Source of the DNA: a bacterium
Lineage (GTDB): Bacteria > Electryoneota > Electryoneia > Electryoneales > Electryoneaceae
Assembly (NCBI GenBank): GCA_020444425.1
Contig: JAHLLB010000039.1
Location: 1-43,119 of the forward strand
Direction: 5' to 3'
DNA: 43,119 nucleotides
Part shown: positions 23,989-32,020 of the stretch, one piece after another
Position numbering within the stretch: position 1 is the first letter of the stretch
How the letters are laid out: each line of letters opens with the position of its first letter
Notes under the pieces: model-generated
Told to the model about the DNA's origin: nothing
The model's database searches: none
What the model saw: only the letters and a program-made list of their open reading frames with translations
Translations under genes and position numbers: made by a program

Positions 23989-24018
23989 CTCAGGACTCAG
24001 GTCTCAAGACTCAGGACT
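23989..24018. repeat. Heptamer tract (CTCAGGA type)
   Basis: Four 7-bp units CTCAGGA, CTCAGGT, CTCAAGA and CTCAGGA start four bases from the stop codon of the minus-strand sugar transferase gene. The heptamer sequence is unrelated to the TAGCCCA and GTGAGTG types. Confidence 0.85.
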
Positions 24019-24022
24019 TTAA

Positions 24023-25474
24023 TCAAATCCCGTGAATCGCAAACCACACCGTCCGCCACAGGATCACCATGTCCGTGGTCAGCGAACGGTTCTGGATGTA
24101 ATACAGGTCGTAGTCCAGGTTGTCGTGGATGGCGATCGAACGGTCCGCCGAGATCTGCCACAGCCCCGTGATACCCGGCTTCACCTGCAGCCGTGCACGC
24201 TGGAAGCGTGTGTACTGTTCCACGATGAACGGCATCTCCGGACGCGGGCCGACGAGACTCATGTCGCCTTTGAACACGTTGAACAGCTGCGGCAGCTCGT
24301 CCAGCGAGCTCTTGCGCAGGAAACGGCCGGACCGTGTGATCCTCGGATCGAGTTTGCTGCTCGGGCTGACGGCGTACTTCGGCGCGTTCACATGCATGCT
24401 GCGGAACTTGAACATCCGGAACGGCTTGCCGTTCTTGCCGACACGTTCCTGCGAGAAGAATACCGGGCCCTTGCTGTCGAGTTTGACCCAGATCGCGATC
24501 AGGATCAACAGTGGCGACAGGCCGATCAGCATCAGGCTGGATGCAGTAAAGTCAACCGCACGCTTCATCTTGTCGTAATAGATACGTTCCGGCGCACGGC
24601 GTTCACGCAGCAACACCTGCCCGCCGGCATAGGTCGCAGTGACCGACATCGTCGGAATTCGGCCGATACTCGGCAGCATGCTGGTTACCACACCGCGACT
24701 CTCGCACAGCCGCAGAATATCAACGATCTCATCCTGCGGCATTTCCGGATCGTTGATCCATACTTCCTCGATCGCGTGCCGCTTGATGAAGTGTTCCAGT
24801 TGGCTGTAGTCACCGAGCACGGGCACCGAACCCACAAGGCCACGGCTTTCCGTTTCGATGTAATCCCCGTTCCGCACCGGATCTTTCGACAGGAAACCCA
24901 CCGGTAAATAGCCCGGATCCCAACATGATAACGCCTGCCGCAGCACGTACGGACCCTCCTTGTGCGCGCCGACGATCAACAGCTTGTGGGTGCGCACAGG
25001 ACGGTCATAATGCTTCGAGATGAAGGCGACGGACAACGTTTTCTGCAGGATCAACAGCATCGGGACGACCACCATCGCAGCCGTCAACATGCCGCGTGTG
25101 TCGAACTGGTTCTGGACGTACAGGAACGGCGGGAAGGTGACCAGCATGACCATCGTCAACGAACGGATGAATCGACGGTCGCCGTCGAGCTTCATGTGGT
25201 TCAGGCTCGGGTTGTACGTGCCCTGCCACCACATGATGATCACCGCGAGTAACGAGGATATCGCTCCGTAAACGAGAACGTGATCCTTGGGAATGGGACG
25301 CAGCACGCCCTCAGCCAGTTCCTTGACCGGAACGCCTGCGTCGAAAAGATTAAACAATCGTGCTACGTACAGGGAGAGAATGATCCCTGCATATACCGTG
25401 GCCAAGTCGATAAGAACCAGCAGAACTCGCATGAAATTCCGCGAGGAACTCGATGCTGTCTGCTGTTTTATCAC
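24023..25474 (-). CDS. Undecaprenyl-phosphate hexose-1-phosphate transferase (WcaJ/ExoY family)
   Basis: An inner-membrane enzyme that starts repeat-unit synthesis by moving a sugar-1-phosphate from a UDP-sugar to undecaprenyl phosphate. Four to five N-terminal helices precede a CoA-binding-like cytoplasmic domain (HKLLIVGAHKEG). A further helix follows, then the catalytic domain with KRAVDF, FKFRSM, SLDELPQLFNV, DMSLVGPRPE and KPGITGLWQ. I place the start at GTG 25474, which overlaps the upstream stop as GTGA and gives 483 aa, near the family norm. ATG starts at 25561 or 25621 would overlap the conserved end of the upstream gene by 90-150 bases. The sugar is probably glucose or galactose but is not proven by sequence. 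Confidence 0.9.
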   Translation of the reverse strand: MIKQQTASSSSRNFMRVLLVLIDLATVYAGIILSLYVARLFNLFDAGVPVKELAEGVLRPIPKDHVLVYGAISSLLAVIIMWWQGTYNPSLNHMKLDGDRRFIRSLTMVMLVTFPPFLYVQNQFDTRGMLTAAMVVVPMLLILQKTLSVAFISKHYDRPVRTHKLLIVGAHKEGPYVLRQALSCWDPGYLPVGFLSKDPVRNGDYIETESRGLVGSVPVLGDYSQLEHFIKRHAIEEVWINDPEMPQDEIVDILRLCESRGVVTSMLPSIGRIPTMSVTATYAGGQVLLRERRAPERIYYDKMKRAVDFTASSLMLIGLSPLLILIAIWVKLDSKGPVFFSQERVGKNGKPFRMFKFRSMHVNAPKYAVSPSSKLDPRITRSGRFLRKSSLDELPQLFNVFKGDMSLVGPRPEMPFIVEQYTRFQRARLQVKPGITGLWQISADRSIAIHDNLDYDLYYIQNRSLTTDMVILWRTVWFAIHGI

Positions 25475-26250
25475 CGGCGGGGGTACTGCCGTTTTCCTGT
25501 GGCCATTTCCCGAATGACCAGTATCAGGAACAACGGGACGTTCTTTAAGTACCGTTTCCATAAGCGCCGTGGCTCCATCACCATCCGGAAGAACCACTCC
25601 AACCCGCTCCGCTGAATCCAACGCGGGGCCTGAGTCACTCTCCCGGTGTAGAAATCAAACGCTGCGCCAACCCCGATCAGCACGGGCCGGCCCAACTTCT
25701 CTACGTGGTCGGCCATCCACCGTTCCTGTTTCGGTGTGCTCAGACCAATCCACACGATGTCCGCACCTGAATCGCGGATCATCTTCATCACCTCATCATC
25801 CTCTTCCGGTGTCAATGGACGGAACGGAGGAGACCAGGTGCCAACAACCTGCAGAGCTGGGAATTTCTCACGCATCCGCTCTGCCAGCATTTCCGGCACA
25901 CCCTCAGCACCGCCGTAGAAGAAATGCTTGAAACCCGCATCATTCTCCACACTGCGCTGAAGTACCGCCAGGAACAAATCCGGACCGTAGCACCGGGTCA
26001 CATGGCGGCGGCCATGATAATGATTCATCCACACCAGTGGCATGCCATCGGGGACAACCATCCCCGCGTCGTTATGTATTTGACGGATCGCCTCGTCTGC
26101 CTGGCTCTCCATCACACCGTGCATGCCGGTGCAGGTGACAAAATTCGGTTCTGATTTCCGGATCCATCGCTCGATCACTGCAACAGCTTGATCCAGCGAT
26201 ACGCTGCTGACCGTCACCCCCAGCAGCTTAATCGAATCGGCTGCCCGCAA
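25471..26250 (-). CDS. WecG/TagA/CpsF family glycosyltransferase
   Basis: A 259-aa cytoplasmic GT26-family enzyme that usually adds the second sugar (an N-acetyl-mannosamine or uronic derivative, or another hexose) to the lipid-linked first sugar. Family signatures are ILGV-like LLGVTVSSVSLDQAV, VVPDGMPLVW, FFYGGAEGV, IVWIGLSTPKQERWM and GVGAAFDFYTGR, with a C-terminal LEWFFRMVMEPRRLWKRY. TTG 26250 is the most likely start, with AGGGA upstream. The gene is translationally coupled (GTGA) to the initiating transferase, so the two enzymes act consecutively. It is transcribed away from the export and assembly genes. Confidence 0.9.
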   Translation of the reverse strand: MRAADSIKLLGVTVSSVSLDQAVAVIERWIRKSEPNFVTCTGMHGVMESQADEAIRQIHNDAGMVVPDGMPLVWMNHYHGRRHVTRCYGPDLFLAVLQRSVENDAGFKHFFYGGAEGVPEMLAERMREKFPALQVVGTWSPPFRPLTPEEDDEVMKMIRDSGADIVWIGLSTPKQERWMADHVEKLGRPVLIGVGAAFDFYTGRVTQAPRWIQRSGLEWFFRMVMEPRRLWKRYLKNVPLFLILVIREMATGKRQYPRR

Positions 26251-26622
26251 ACTAAATTCCCTTTGTCACCGTTTCATGAACGTTGGGTTTACCGCGCCGA
26301 GAAAGCAACTCTGCAAACTAGCGCACGCTAACGTTACCGTGCAACCTGAATATCACCAGTTTTGTCATTTTATTGTTAGACGTGCCGATGGTAAACCCGT
26401 TGATTTCAGCCTCATGCACAAGTGACGGCTCCAGAGGATATCAGATTTAGGTATTTCGTCTTCGTGCGAATTTCGCTTGCATGTGCGATATGGTGATAAC
26501 ATGTTATAAAGGAATGACGAACGGGGTGACTCCCATCACTCGCGGCTCAAAGCTTGCGTTAGCTACATTGAATGAAGTACAAAAGGCTGAGTCGAATACG
26601 GTCACCAAACCGCGAGTAAGGC
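26251..26622. promoter_or_regulatory. Divergent control region of the polysaccharide locus
   Basis: This 372-base AT-richer gap lies between the leftward glycosyltransferase pair and the rightward export operon and must hold promoters for both. GGGTTTACC (26285-26293) and GGTAAACCC (26390-26398) are perfect inverted 9-mers about 100 bases apart, and a TAACGTTA palindrome lies between them (26329-26336). A TTATAA-containing stretch near 26504 is -10-like but no -35 at correct spacing is clear. No gene is supported within it. Confidence 0.4.
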
Positions 26623-28311
26623 GTGCCGAATCATACGAAGAGAATGATCCAGATCCAGCGGCTATTTGTGTCCGCGATCCTGCTCGCGTGCTCTCTGCTT
26701 GCGCAACCGTTCCCCGCGCAAGCCGGATTGTACGCTGATCATTCCGTGTACGAGTTCCTCAACCGAGCCTGGCTTTACGGCGCCACCGAACAACCACCGC
26801 CCACGGTTCGTCCCGAATCCCTGCCGGTTCTGATCGAACGGCTGCGGGAGTGTAGCACCAACCGCGACAAACTGCCAGCAAGCGAACAGGCGGAACTCGA
26901 CGAGTTGCTGAGCGAGATCGCCGTGTACGGGCAGGACGAGTCCCTGGTGCCGGATCGCACCCGCTGGGACAACGTTATCCCCTCCGGATCGCCACTGTTC
27001 AAACATGGCGCGCACCTGTACGGCATGCGCCGGGATGAACTCAGCTTCACCGTCGACCCCATCATCGCCTGGCACGGCATCTACGACGAGGACTACAACG
27101 ACGAACCGCTGCTGCGTTCGGTGATCGGCGTTGACGTGCAGATGGCGCTTGGTACCTCGTGGACCGCGGGAGTGCGTTTTACCGATACCGCCGAATACAA
27201 TCAAAACAAAGCGCGCGGAGCTTACAGCCCGACTCCGGGGTATGTGGCGTCAGTGTCGCCCGCCGGAGCATCATCGTCGTTTGATGAGACCCTGGCGTAC
27301 CTGGAGTACCACAGCGAGTTCGTGGACGCAGGGTTCGGGCGGGACCGGTTGGAACGTGGCCCGTCGCTCGACCGTGGACTGATCGTATCCGGAGAGGCAC
27401 CGGCGTACCTCTACCTGCAACTTAGAGCACGGGTGAAACCGTGGCTCGTGTTTGATTACTTTCACGCCCGGCTGGACCCGTCTCCGGTCGAAGATGAAGT
27501 TTATTACGTCTCGCCGAGTGGCAAGCAGCGCAAGGTGGTGAATCAGAAGTGGTTCGCGGCGCACCGGATCGAGGTCAACCCGAAACCGTGGCTGCAACTG
27601 GGGCTCAGCGAGACAGTGATCTACGCGGAACGGGATCCGGAAATCGGGTACATGATCCCGCTGAACATCTACTGGTCGGAAAACCACCACCAGGACCGGG
27701 ATGACAACGTCGCCTGGGGTGTGGATCTGCGAGTGCAGCCCTTGCGTGGATGGGCCTTCTATTTCGAGGGATTGCTGGACGAGACCTCGATGAGTGGCCT
27801 GTTTAGCAACAAGTTGCACAACCGTACGGCCTTCGCGCTGGGTATGGACGTAATCGAGCCATTGGGGTTGCGCGGAAGCATGCTGCAACTGCACCTTACT
27901 CGACTTAGGCCGTATGTGTATTCCCACTGGTTTGCTGTGAGTGTGTACGCCCACAATGGAACTGCGCTCGGTTCGCCGATTCCTCCGAACAGTGACGCCC
28001 TGACCCTGAGTTTCAGCCAGAAATTCGGCGGAACCTGGAAGGTCACCGCCATGGGGCAACGGTTGCGTCACGGTGAATCGATTCCAGGAGAGGATCCGGT
28101 CGGCGGCAACATCTACGAGCTGGTGCCGGTGCGGGCACGAGACACAAGCTATCCACTCCTTGCCGGAGACGAAGCTACGGCTTGGCGGGGAGAGGTGGCA
28201 GTTGAGTGGGAACCGTTGGAAAATCTTGTGTTACAAACACGAGCCGGGCTCACGAGGGTCGATAACGAAACTCTCGCCTTGTTCCTGGCTGGTTTTACGT
28301 ATAATCTCTGA
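26623..28311 (+). CDS. Wzi-like outer membrane capsule-assembly protein
   Basis: A 562-aa outer-membrane beta-barrel protein resembling the Cap_assemb_Wzi family, which anchors or organises polysaccharide at the cell surface. A signal peptide covers residues 1-34 (core LFVSAILLACSLLA, cleavage near AQA). An N-terminal periplasmic domain with the YEFLNRAWLYG motif follows, then alternating amphipathic strands to a C-terminal strand ending TYNL. GTG 26623 or ATG 26644 could start translation; neither has a well-spaced ribosome site. It is the first gene of the rightward operon. Related proteins occur beside exopolysaccharide genes in several phyla. Confidence 0.8.
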   Translation: MPNHTKRMIQIQRLFVSAILLACSLLAQPFPAQAGLYADHSVYEFLNRAWLYGATEQPPPTVRPESLPVLIERLRECSTNRDKLPASEQAELDELLSEIAVYGQDESLVPDRTRWDNVIPSGSPLFKHGAHLYGMRRDELSFTVDPIIAWHGIYDEDYNDEPLLRSVIGVDVQMALGTSWTAGVRFTDTAEYNQNKARGAYSPTPGYVASVSPAGASSSFDETLAYLEYHSEFVDAGFGRDRLERGPSLDRGLIVSGEAPAYLYLQLRARVKPWLVFDYFHARLDPSPVEDEVYYVSPSGKQRKVVNQKWFAAHRIEVNPKPWLQLGLSETVIYAERDPEIGYMIPLNIYWSENHHQDRDDNVAWGVDLRVQPLRGWAFYFEGLLDETSMSGLFSNKLHNRTAFALGMDVIEPLGLRGSMLQLHLTRLRPYVYSHWFAVSVYAHNGTALGSPIPPNSDALTLSFSQKFGGTWKVTAMGQRLRHGESIPGEDPVGGNIYELVPVRARDTSYPLLAGDEATAWRGEVAVEWEPLENLVLQTRAGLTRVDNETLALFLAGFTYNL

Positions 28312-28455
28312 TTCCTTTTGGAGATTCGGAGCTTTTTCGACATTTTATAAGGATGTGCGATTTCTGCGCTAACTTGGCCGGACTTCCTGCGAAACCAGAG
28401 CGCGGAAACCGCGGATCCGTTGAGCCTACACGGACCGCACGAACAGGAGCTGAGA

Positions 28456-29436
28456 TTGACGAGGGGTAGAGGATTGTCTGGTGCGCCTGCACCACGGGTC
28501 ATGGCCATGCTGTTCCTGGCCGTGGTCATGGCGTTTACATTGATTCCGGATGCGCGCGCTGCGCGCACCATCGATGTCGGAGATCACCTGCAGATCAGTG
28601 TGCTGGGAGCTCCTGAATTCAACCGGTTGCTGAAAGTCCGGGATGACGGCACCGTGCCGTACCCGTACATCACCGAAATCCCGGTGGTTGGCATGACGAC
28701 CACTGAGATGCAGACCCTGCTGGTCACCATTCTGCGACGGTACATGGATAACCCCGTCGTGGTGGTCGAAATTCCGGAGAACTACACTGTTAATGTGCAG
28801 GTGCTCGGGCAGGTACGCCAGCCGGGCCTGGTGCAGATTCCAGTGAACACGGATGTGCAGTCGGCGATTTCACTCGCCGGCGGGCCAGCCGATCATGCCG
28901 ATCCAAGCGGGGTACACATCCTGCGTCCGACCGGCACCGACGCCAGCGGAGAAACCGAGTGGAAGCGGATTGATGCCAACCTCCGTGAGTTCCTCGCCAG
29001 CGGAGATCTCAAGGATCTGCCGAAGCTCCAGGAAGATGACATCATTATTGTGCCCTCCATCACCAACAACTCGTCGGTGATGGTTGTAGGTTGGGTTAAC
29101 AAACCGGGAAACTACGTCCCCTACGCCGATTCGAACGTGCTGAACATGGTGCTGCTCGCCGGCGGTTTCCGGCCAGATGCCGACAGGTCGAACATCATGC
29201 ACCTGTTCCAGGTGTCGCCGGGCGTGTATCGGGAGACGGAGCTCGACCTGGATGAAATTATCGCGGATGCGCAGATCGCGCAGATCCCGCCGGTCAGCGG
29301 CGGAGACGTGATCATCGTATCCCTGTACGATCCGTTCTTTACGTGGGACAGAATGCTCGACCTGTTGCGTGACGTCAGCGTCATCGCCAGTGCGTACCTG
29401 ATCTATCTGCGTATCGACCGGCTGGACAACAATTGA
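28456..29436 (+). CDS. Wza-like polysaccharide export protein
   Basis: A 326-aa periplasmic/outer-membrane export component. A signal peptide (cleavage near ARA) precedes a polysaccharide-export (Poly_export) domain with DVGDHLQISVLG and DGTVPYPYI, then two SLBB domains (VLGQVRQPGLVQIP and VVGWVNKPGNYVPY). A C-terminal hydrophobic helix follows (VSVIASAYLIYL). I see no lipobox Cys, unlike E. coli Wza. TTG 28456 has AGGAG six bases upstream and gives a standard signal peptide; the frame remains open to 28420. It lies between the Wzi-like gene and the Wzc-like gene, its expected partner. Confidence 0.9.
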   Translation: MTRGRGLSGAPAPRVMAMLFLAVVMAFTLIPDARAARTIDVGDHLQISVLGAPEFNRLLKVRDDGTVPYPYITEIPVVGMTTTEMQTLLVTILRRYMDNPVVVVEIPENYTVNVQVLGQVRQPGLVQIPVNTDVQSAISLAGGPADHADPSGVHILRPTGTDASGETEWKRIDANLREFLASGDLKDLPKLQEDDIIIVPSITNNSSVMVVGWVNKPGNYVPYADSNVLNMVLLAGGFRPDADRSNIMHLFQVSPGVYRETELDLDEIIADAQIAQIPPVSGGDVIIVSLYDPFFTWDRMLDLLRDVSVIASAYLIYLRIDRLDNN

Positions 29437-29443
29437 GGGTAGT

Positions 29444-29483
29444 CTTCCGCCACGGCCGGACAACAACGTCCGGGGTGCGGAAG
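29444..29483 (+). promoter_or_regulatory. Two-part hairpin between the wza-like and wzc-like genes
   Basis: CTTCCGC (29444-29450) pairs with GCGGAAG (29477-29483), and inside it CCGGAC (29456-29461) pairs with GTCCGG (29468-29473). There is no T-run. It may act as an attenuator or processing site within the operon; the wzc-like gene starts about 90 bases later with TTG. Confidence 0.45.
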
Positions 29484-29570
29484 ATCACGAGAATGTCGTG
29501 ATCGAGTTGATGGGAAAACCGGCTGCGGCGATCCTGTCCAGATGACGGTTCCAAACGAGTGGGCTGACTG

Positions 29571-31796
29571 TTGAATACCAAGAGTACCGATCTGTTCCAG
29601 CAGGCTGAGTCGCTCAGCGCGCGTGACATTTACGAACGGGTAATGGGGGCGCTGCTCAAGCACCTCGTCCTGTTCGTCGTGTTCTTTGTCGTGACGCTGG
29701 CCGCGGGCGTGTTTATCGTCCTGCGCCTGCCACCGGTGTACATCTCCAAGGCCACGCTGATGTTCGGCGTGCAGACGAGCCCGCAGGCGATGGCCACGAG
29801 CACGTTGATCCCCGGGATGAGCACCGTTGTCCCCCAGGATTACTTCAACTCCATCATCAACAGTGAATTCTTCCTGCGCCAGCTCGAAGAATCGCTGGAT
29901 GCTGCCGGCTATGAGCCGGCAACCAAGCCGACCATCGAGAAGGAAATCAACAAGGCCGTTGATTTTAACATCCAGAAGAACGGATCCTTCCTCGATATCA
30001 CCGCCGAGTTGTCCGACCCCACTGCAGCCTACGCGCTGGTCAAGCACGCCGTGGACGTGTTCCAGGCACGATCGGCCAGCTTGCAGGTGCAGGAATTGAA
30101 CAATACCATTGTCTTCCTCGATCAGCAGCTTGCGCTACTCAGCGAAGAGATGGAGATTGTTGAACGGGAAGTGAAACAGTTCGAGGAAAAGAACCAGATC
30201 ACGCCCGGCAACCTGCTCGAAAGCAGCGTCTACTCTCGCCTCTACGCCTTGCAGGATGAGCTCGCGGAAGCGGAAGTGATGTTGTCGCTGACCGAGCTGA
30301 ACTACAAGACCTACAGCGAAGAATATCGCAAACTGACGGAAAGTTCCGCCGCCGAACTCGGCGGTATGGACAATCCGCTGGTCAAGCAGATTCGCGCGGA
30401 CCTGCAGAAACTGGAAGAGCGTCTGGTTCAGCTTCCGGAAGACAGTCCGGAACGCGAATCGATAATGAACCAGATCGACGTCGCGCAGCAGAACCTGGTG
30501 ACGGCAATGACATCGAACGCCGGAAGCTCCAGCCTCAAGGCGGAACGCGGAGCCAAGCTGGCGTCGGTGATTACCCGCCTCACCGAGGCGGAAGTGCAGC
30601 TGGCCAACTTGCGCAACAAGATTGATTACGTCAACGCGCAGATCAAAGACTACCAGCGCCAGCATCCAGACCTGCTCGAATCAGCCCTCGAGTATTCCCG
30701 TATGCAGCGTTCGCGTGCCGTGTTGCAGCAGACGTACGATCTGATGATGACCAAGCGCGAGGAAACCCGCGTCCAGGCCGCCTCCGAAACCGGTGGCGTC
30801 AAGGTGATCGACCCGCCGTACATCCCGGAGCAGCCGGAAGATCCGCAGACCATGCTGCGCCTGATCATGAGTGTGATGGTCGCGCTGATGGTTGCGTCTT
30901 TCGGTGCGTACCTCGCGGACCTGTTCGACAACACCATCAAGAGCACCGACGAGATCCAGAAAGAACTGAACGTCAGCGTGCTCGGCATGATCCCGTTCAT
31001 CAACTCGAAGAAGGTCGAGTTTACGCACGGGAACGGCCACAAACCGGTGATCAGCAGCAGCGGAAAGCCATACCCGATCATCGCGTACATGCAGCCGCAG
31101 GATCCGGCGGTCGAAAGCTACCGGTCGCTGCGAACGGGTCTCGTCTTCTCCGCCGTCGACAAGCCGCTGGAATGCTTCACGATTTCCTCGGCTGACCACG
31201 CGGACGGTAAGACGTTGACCAGCTGCAACCTGTCGCTGGCTTTCGCCATGGGCGGGAAGAAGACACTGCTGGTTGATTGCGACCTTCGTGTCCCGGATCA
31301 GCACCGTCTGTATGATGTGGAACGGACCCCCGGCCTGTCCGACCTGCTCGTCGGCCAGTGCGAATGGGACGAAGTGTTCCGCAAGACGATGCACGAAAAC
31401 CTGACCGTGGTTCCGGCCGGTTCGCGTACACCGAGCCCGTCCGACCTGCTCGCCTCCGAGTCGATGAACCGCTTCATCGCCCGCGCGAAGCAGGAATACG
31501 ATACTGTCATTCTTGACGCGCCGCCGATCCACGTCGCCATCGACGCCAAGATCCTGACCTCGAAGTCGGACGGTCTGGTGCTGGTCGCGCTGATGGAGAA
31601 GAACACGATGGCCGACCTGCGCAGCTGTATCGCACAGGTGGACCAGGTGGATGGCCGCCTGTTCGGCGTCGTATTCAACGGTATCAAGGTCAACAAGCTG
31701 AGCAGCAAGTACTACTACGGCCGATTCTTCAACGAATACTACGGCGCAAAGAAGTACTACACGGAAAAGGCACGAAGCGAGAAGGAAACCGCTTAG
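29571..31796 (+). CDS. Wzc-type polysaccharide co-polymerase and BY tyrosine kinase
   Basis: A 741-aa inner-membrane protein controlling chain length and export. An N-terminal Wzz domain (helix about 31-53), a long periplasmic coiled-coil region (about 160-400), a second helix (about 423-445) and a cytoplasmic bacterial tyrosine kinase domain are visible. Kinase motifs are Walker A ADHADGKT (541-548), which lacks the usual PGEGKS wording but keeps GK-T, Walker A' LLVDCDLR (566-573) and Walker B with D649. The C-terminus has seven tyrosines (714-716, 723-724, 729-730), the expected autophosphorylation cluster. TTG 29571 is the start. A partner phosphatase (Wzb-like) is not seen in the window. 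Confidence 0.93.
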   Translation: MNTKSTDLFQQAESLSARDIYERVMGALLKHLVLFVVFFVVTLAAGVFIVLRLPPVYISKATLMFGVQTSPQAMATSTLIPGMSTVVPQDYFNSIINSEFFLRQLEESLDAAGYEPATKPTIEKEINKAVDFNIQKNGSFLDITAELSDPTAAYALVKHAVDVFQARSASLQVQELNNTIVFLDQQLALLSEEMEIVEREVKQFEEKNQITPGNLLESSVYSRLYALQDELAEAEVMLSLTELNYKTYSEEYRKLTESSAAELGGMDNPLVKQIRADLQKLEERLVQLPEDSPERESIMNQIDVAQQNLVTAMTSNAGSSSLKAERGAKLASVITRLTEAEVQLANLRNKIDYVNAQIKDYQRQHPDLLESALEYSRMQRSRAVLQQTYDLMMTKREETRVQAASETGGVKVIDPPYIPEQPEDPQTMLRLIMSVMVALMVASFGAYLADLFDNTIKSTDEIQKELNVSVLGMIPFINSKKVEFTHGNGHKPVISSSGKPYPIIAYMQPQDPAVESYRSLRTGLVFSAVDKPLECFTISSADHADGKTLTSCNLSLAFAMGGKKTLLVDCDLRVPDQHRLYDVERTPGLSDLLVGQCEWDEVFRKTMHENLTVVPAGSRTPSPSDLLASESMNRFIARAKQEYDTVILDAPPIHVAIDAKILTSKSDGLVLVALMEKNTMADLRSCIAQVDQVDGRLFGVVFNGIKVNKLSSKYYYGRFFNEYYGAKKYYTEKARSEKETA

Positions 31797-31816
31797 CCGC
31801 CATTGCAAGACTGAAT

Positions 31817-31858
31817 CACTCCCACCCGTGCGTCCCCTGACGGGATCGGGTGGGAGTG
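31817..31858 (+). terminator. 12-bp hairpin after the tyrosine kinase gene
   Basis: CACTCCCACCCG (31817-31828) pairs with CGGGTGGGAGTG (31847-31858), with an additional short stem within the loop. It divides the export genes from the flippase and downstream genes, so the rightward genes may form two transcripts. The 162-base stretch that follows (31859-32020) should hold a second promoter but none stands out. Confidence 0.6.
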
Positions 31859-32020
31859 TGTTGTCTATCGCCCATTTCCAAGAGCCTGCTGCATGAACGA
31901 CATTTTTATTACCGCGTTTCTGGAGAGGGCGACGTATCACCGAATTCGTTCGTTTTCGTTGTGTCTGTTTAATGAAAATCCCCCCGGCGCTACACATCGA
32001 CGTGCAAACTGGATGATTTC

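Noticed and set aside
26481..26738. An 85-residue frame ahead of the Wzi-like gene
   Set aside because: It overlaps the signal peptide of the Wzi-like protein in another frame and has no domain or codon bias. A small leader gene is not excluded but is unsupported.
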